The translations under genes and the position numbers were made by a program. A stretch of 17,112 nt of DNA from JBCCZC01 sp039188505 (GTDB lineage Bacteria; Pseudomonadota; Gammaproteobacteria; Xanthomonadales; SZUA-38), in assembly GCA_039188505.1 (NCBI GenBank), contig JBCCZC010000071.1, positions 1 through 17,112 of the forward strand, in the 5' to 3' direction. Under the pieces are notes generated by a model. The model saw only the letters and a list, made by a program, of their open reading frames with translations. It was not told where the DNA came from and searched no databases. Positions 13,554 to 17,112 of this stretch are shown one piece after another; positions within the stretch are counted from its first letter, which is position 1, and every line of letters begins with the position of its first letter.

Positions 13554-16500
13554 TCAGTTCTCGAAGTCCCCCCGGAAAAGGCGATCGGGGTCGTCGAGCA
13601 TCAGCATCACCGCGCCTGCTCCTCCATCGGCCTCGGGAGCACCCAGGAGAAGGTTCTCCGCGTCGAGCGCCACCTGACCACCGAAGCCATTGAACTGGCC
13701 GACGAACTGGCCCCCGATGAACTCGTAGGCGGCGCCGCCGGCCGGCGCGCCGGGCGCACCGACCAGGACCTGGCCCAGCGCCACATCGACGTCGGCGCCG
13801 AACTCGGCGCCCGCACTTGGATCGGGTGCAAAGCCTGGGCCGATCTCGGAAACATCGGCATTGAAGACGCTGAAGGACCACGTGGCGCCGGCGTTCTCCG
13901 CCCCCATGTCGGTCCCGGGAGCGCCAACGGCCAGCAGGCCCCCATCGAAGGCCATCGAAGCGCCGAATTGATCACCCGCCTGGGTTCCCGTGCCCGTCAC
14001 GGTGCCGATCGGCATCAGATTTCCGCCGAGCTCGTTGTACAGCGTCATCGAACCGGTGATCGCGCTTCCGACCGTCGCGCTGGGCGATCCGACCGCGACG
14101 TTGCCCTCACCGACGGCGACGGCCGCACCGAACTGCTGGCCGGGCTGGGGCGCCATCGGCTTGAGCTTGTTCTCGAAGATGAAGGTGTCACCCTGGAGCG
14201 TATAGACGTACGCCGCACCTGAGCCCTCGCCCTCGCCCTCGCTGTCGTTCGGCGCGCCGACAGCCATGACGTTGCCGTCGAAGGCAATGGACGATCCGAA
14301 CTGGTCGTCCGTGCCACCCTGCGCGTTGCCCGTGATCGGCGCCTTCAGATTCCACTGCCCCTGCGAACGTTGCCAGAGGCCCGCCTGGAGGTTCGCGCCG
14401 CCGCCCTTGGCCTGCGCGGGCGTGCCCGGAGCGCCGATGATGAGCAGGTCGCCTTCCAGCACCATGGTCGCGCCAAAGTTCTGTGCCGACGAGCCCGGCG
14501 GCACCTCGATCATCGTTTCGAGAACGGGCTGCGAGCCCTCCAGCGTGTAGATGGCCACCATGCCAGTAGGGGCAGCGCCCTTGCGTCGCGCCACGCACTC
14601 GGGCGTATCGAGCCCGGGAACGCCAACGGTGATGAGATTGCCGGAGATATCGACGGACGAGCCGAAGCCGTCGCAGTCGTCGACACCTTCCGGTCGACGG
14701 ACGGTCTGCAGCTCGTCATCGCGGTTGACGCCCGCCACGTCCGGAACAACGAGGCCATCGAAGGCGGGATCATCGCTTGCCACGGCAAGCTGCACGTGGA
14801 AATCCTGATCGCCGTCCATTTCCTCGTCGTTGAGGCCGCGAACCCGGACTTCCTGGGGATCGGCAAAATTCTCGGGGCTGAAGTTCAGCTCGGCGGGGTC
14901 GACCGCCGCTTCGGTGAGATCGTCGACGGTCAGGGCAATGACCACGGGGCCGTCGGGCATCCCATCGAGGCTGATCGCGAGCGTCGATGTGTCACCGAAT
15001 TCCGAGGTGTCGAGCGGATCGGTCGAGGGTAGGACGGTCACGCCGGCGTCCGAATCGTCGTCGAGGTTCACGCCGACGATGTCCGCCACCACGACGCCGG
15101 AAAACGCCTCGTCAGCGCTGACGAGATCGCCGGTCACCACCAGGAAGCCGACGTCGCCATCGACGTCAGGATCGTCTTCGCCGGTCACCGTGACGACATG
15201 CGGCTGGTCCCAGTCGCCGGGCGTGAAGGTCACCGATGCGGGATCTGTCGTGGCTTCCGTCGGATCATCGCTCGTCACCTCCATGGTGACGTCTTCGCTC
15301 GGCATCGCCGTGAGGCGGAAATCGATGGTGGCGGTTGTCCCGTTCTCGGAAACGATCAGCGGGTCGGGGTCGCTGGCGATGGTGACGCCCGCGCCGGTCT
15401 CGTCGTCGATGTTCGTCCCCGGCACGTCGTTCGGATTGAGCCCGTCGAAGAGTTCGTCCCGGCTGGTGAGCGTGCCGGTGAGCACGAGGAATGCGACATC
15501 GCCGTCGACCAGCAGGTCGTCTTCGCCAAGTACCGTGACCACATGCGGCTGATCCCAATCCGTCGGCGTGAACGTCACGCTCTCCTCGGACAGCGTCGCT
15601 TCGGTCGTATCCGAAGAAGTCAGTGGCATGACGACATCGTCCGCGGGCATCGCGGACAAGCGGAAGTCGAGCGTTGCCGACGCGCCACCCTCGGTCACGA
15701 CAAGCGGGCTGGGATCGGTCTCGATGAAGACGCCCGGCGGCGGTTCGTTGTCCACATTCGTTCCCGAGACATCGTCGGGATCGGTCCCGCTGAAGACGTC
15801 ATCGGTGCTGACCAGCGGTCCGGTCTCGATGGTGAATGACGCGTTCCCGTCGATCGAGAAGTCGTCCTCGCCGACCACGTCGACGATGTGCGGTTGATCC
15901 CAGTCCGTCGGCGTGAAGGTCACGGTCGAGACTGAGAGGGTCGCCTCGCTGCTATCCGAGGAAGAAACCGCCATCGTGACGTTGGCCGCCGGCGGCGCGG
16001 TCAACCGGAAATCGATCGTGGCATCGGTGCCGCCCTCGGAAACAACCAGCGGGTCCGGGTCGGGTGTGCCGACCGCCGTGGGTTCGATCAACGCGCAGAT
16101 CGGACCGAGGGGCCGATCACCCCGGTCGAACTCGACATCAGCGGATGCCGCGACGGGTTGGAAGGTAGCGTTGAAGATCCCCGGCGCGATGGGCGTAGCC
16201 TGGTCCGCGATCATGCACAGATCGAAGGATTGGGGGTTGTCCTGGAGCCCGAATATCGCGGTCGTGGGGTCGAGGATGTTGCCGGGAGTGTTGTTCTCCA
16301 CGCAGCTGACGCTGCCGAAGAACAGGCCGATGGAAGGGCCACTGCCGGCGATGAAATCGAAGTTTCCTCCGTCGATCAGCATGGTCGAATTGTTGAGGAT
16401 GTCCTCGATCGTCGCCTCGAGGCCATTCTTCCACAGGGGCGGCGGCGGAGGTCCCTTACGGAAACCCGACGTATTCGCGATCTGCAGCGTGTACTGACCG

Positions 16501-17112
16501 CACTCGCAGGTCGACTCGCTCAGCGCGTCGGGGACCGGCTGAAATTCCAGGTTGCCCTGTCGGGGATTCGTCAGACACGTCCCGGGCTGATCGATTCCGA
16601 CGTCGAGACCGTCGACCCACTGGATGTAGTTGATCTCGTCGATGGTAGTCGGGTTGGTCTCGTTCTCGGCATCCGAGCGGGAGCCGAAGAGTCGATAGAG
16701 CATGCCGAGCACGCCGCTCGAGTCGACGTCCGTCAGCGAGAAGGGGGTCTGGCCGGTGTTGTGGAAGAGCTGGACCTCGGTCGACGCCGAGATGGTGATG
16801 TTGGCGTCGATCTCGAGGATGACGAACGATGAACCATTGCCGCCCTCGACCGGCATGCCGTTGTAGGCGAACCCGAAATCCAGGTTGTCGAGCTGGACAT
16901 CGTTCGGGATGCGCGGTGTCGCGCCGAACGTCCCGCCGAAGAGATCGATCCGGACGTAGACGGTGCTCCCGGCCTCGAGGTTGGCGCCGAGGTCGAAGCT
17001 CGCCAGCGCGGACGGGTCCGGCGGGAGATCGATCGTCGATCCCGTTGCGATCTGGTCGGCATAGAGAAGTTGCGCGTGCGTCGGTTGCAGCGCGAACAGC
17101 AGGACGAGCGAA
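13554..17112 (-). CDS. Giant secreted repeat protein: Calx-beta-like repeats plus FG-GAP propeller (5'-truncated by window edge)
   Basis: At least 1185 residues; the frame is open to the right edge. The first visible residues SLVLLFALQPTHA/QLL are the end of a signal peptide, so only a few residues are missing; the internal ATG at 16856 is not the start. Order: a region of about 350 residues that I do not recognise (Cys-containing, with CECGQYTLQI and a Pro run); four tandem repeats (16065-14686) of 115 residues with PLVVSEGG, VTFTPTDWDQPHVV and GEDD..DGD cores, resembling Calx-beta or similar calcium-binding Ig-like domains; then seven FG-GAP motifs (such as FGSSIAFDG, FGASMAFDGG) each followed by VGAPG-like turns, which suggests a seven-bladed propeller as in integrin alpha heads. 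The protein ends DPDRLFRGDFEN. It is predicted to be extracellular or surface-bound, with adhesion or matrix roles possible but unproven. Acidic composition suits calcium binding or a saline habitat. Confidence 0.85.
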   Translation of the reverse strand, partial: SLVLLFALQPTHAQLLYADQIATGSTIDLPPDPSALASFDLGANLEAGSTVYVRIDLFGGTFGATPRIPNDVQLDNLDFGFAYNGMPVEGGNGSSFVILEIDANITISASTEVQLFHNTGQTPFSLTDVDSSGVLGMLYRLFGSRSDAENETNPTTIDEINYIQWVDGLDVGIDQPGTCLTNPRQGNLEFQPVPDALSESTCECGQYTLQIANTSGFRKGPPPPPLWKNGLEATIEDILNNSTMLIDGGNFDFIAGSGPSIGLFFGSVSCVENNTPGNILDPTTAIFGLQDNPQSFDLCMIADQATPIAPGIFNATFQPVAASADVEFDRGDRPLGPICALIEPTAVGTPDPDPLVVSEGGTDATIDFRLTAPPAANVTMAVSSSDSSEATLSVSTVTFTPTDWDQPHIVDVVGEDDFSIDGNASFTIETGPLVSTDDVFSGTDPDDVSGTNVDNEPPPGVFIETDPSPLVVTEGGASATLDFRLSAMPADDVVMPLTSSDTTEATLSEESVTFTPTDWDQPHVVTVLGEDDLLVDGDVAFLVLTGTLTSRDELFDGLNPNDVPGTNIDDETGAGVTIASDPDPLIVSENGTTATIDFRLTAMPSEDVTMEVTSDDPTEATTDPASVTFTPGDWDQPHVVTVTGEDDPDVDGDVGFLVVTGDLVSADEAFSGVVVADIVGVNLDDDSDAGVTVLPSTDPLDTSEFGDTSTLAISLDGMPDGPVVIALTVDDLTEAAVDPAELNFSPENFADPQEVRVRGLNDEEMDGDQDFHVQLAVASDDPAFDGLVVPDVAGVNRDDELQTVRRPEGVDDCDGFGSSVDISGNLITVGVPGLDTPECVARRKGAAPTGMVAIYTLEGSQPVLETMIEVPPGSSAQNFGATMVLEGDLLIIGAPGTPAQAKGGGANLQAGLWQRSQGQWNLKAPITGNAQGGTDDQFGSSIAFDGNVMAVGAPNDSEGEGEGSGAAYVYTLQGDTFIFENKLKPMAPQPGQQFGAAVAVGEGNVAVGSPSATVGSAITGSMTLYNELGGNLMPIGTVTGTGTQAGDQFGASMAFDGGLLAVGAPGTDMGAENAGATWSFSVFNADVSEIGPGFAPDPSAGAEFGADVDVALGQVLVGAPGAPAGGAAYEFIGGQFVGQFNGFGGQVALDAENLLLGAPEADGGAGAVMLMLDDPDRLFRGDFEN
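13600..14680 (-). repeat. Seven FG-GAP repeats forming a predicted beta-propeller
   Basis: Phe-Gly pairs start each unit at about 14661, 14472, 14295, 14127, 13962, 13797 and 13680. Each is followed within about 15 residues by a V-G-x-P or L-G-A-P turn (VGVPG, IGAPG, VGAPN, VGSPS, VGAPG, VGAPG, LGAPE). Unit spacing shrinks from 189 to 165 bp, with a last short unit (117 bp). Seven units match one closed seven-bladed propeller. Confidence 0.8.
14686..16065 (-). repeat. Four tandem 345-bp repeats encoding Calx-beta-like domains
   Basis: Equivalent points recur at exactly 345 bp in all four copies: the PLVVSEGG-type start at about 16051, 15706, 15361 and 15016, and the DWDQPH-type core at about 15889, 15544, 15199 and 14854. 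Copies 1-3 are clearly alike in DNA and protein. Copy 4 keeps the length but has diverged (FADPQEV for WDQPHVV, NDEEMDGD for EDDPDVDGD). The uniform 115-residue length with no indels is notable. Confidence 0.85.

Noticed and set aside
14686..16065. CRISPR array from the regular spacing
   Set aside because: The repeats are 345 bp, protein-coding and in one frame, with no short repeats or unique spacers.
13554..16856. Giant protein starting at the ATG at 16856
   Set aside because: The frame stays open to the window edge and the upstream residues include the end of a signal peptide, so the true start is outside the window.

Overview
This is a high-GC bacterial window with dense genes, weak Shine-Dalgarno sites and many long spurious antisense reading frames. 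An OprO/OprP-type porin ending in phenylalanine, canonical Pho boxes, a membrane-anchored AraC regulator and a large secreted FG-GAP protein ending in a short F-x-x-x-F-E tail point to a Gram-negative gammaproteobacterium. My guess is near Xanthomonadales/Lysobacterales or Wenzhouxiangella, from general resemblance only. No tRNA, rRNA, CRISPR array or transposase was seen.

Left region (1-5821) is a phosphate-starvation island. It holds the N-terminal part of a PstS-like phosphate-binding lipoprotein (minus strand, cut by the window edge), a 2-phosphoglycerate-kinase-family protein with an N-terminal ATP-cone (minus), a histidine phosphatase read divergently from it (plus), a PhoR-type histidine kinase (minus) and a Porin_O_P outer-membrane porin (plus). 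Three Pho boxes in perfect 20-bp register precede the porin. A fourth precedes pstS and overlaps the stop codon of the kinase gene. No phoB lies beside phoR. The shared theme is phosphate uptake (porin, PstS) and its control (PhoR). The kinase/phosphatase pair is the part with no obvious role.

Middle region (6329-11832) carries two secreted beta-lactamase-fold serine hydrolases (one NylB-like), an unrecognised four-helix membrane protein, a membrane-anchored AraC regulator, a perfect 9-bp inverted repeat just after it, and a DUF1499 membrane protein. A small frameshifted remnant of a second NylB-like hydrolase survives at 11898-12010.

Right region (12082-17112) has an FMN-dependent alpha-hydroxy-acid dehydrogenase (minus) and a giant secreted protein (minus). 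The giant protein enters from beyond the right edge, missing only the start of its signal peptide. It has a novel-looking N-terminal region, four tandem repeats with an exact 345-bp (115-residue) period, seven FG-GAP motifs that suggest a seven-bladed propeller, and the C-terminal tail.
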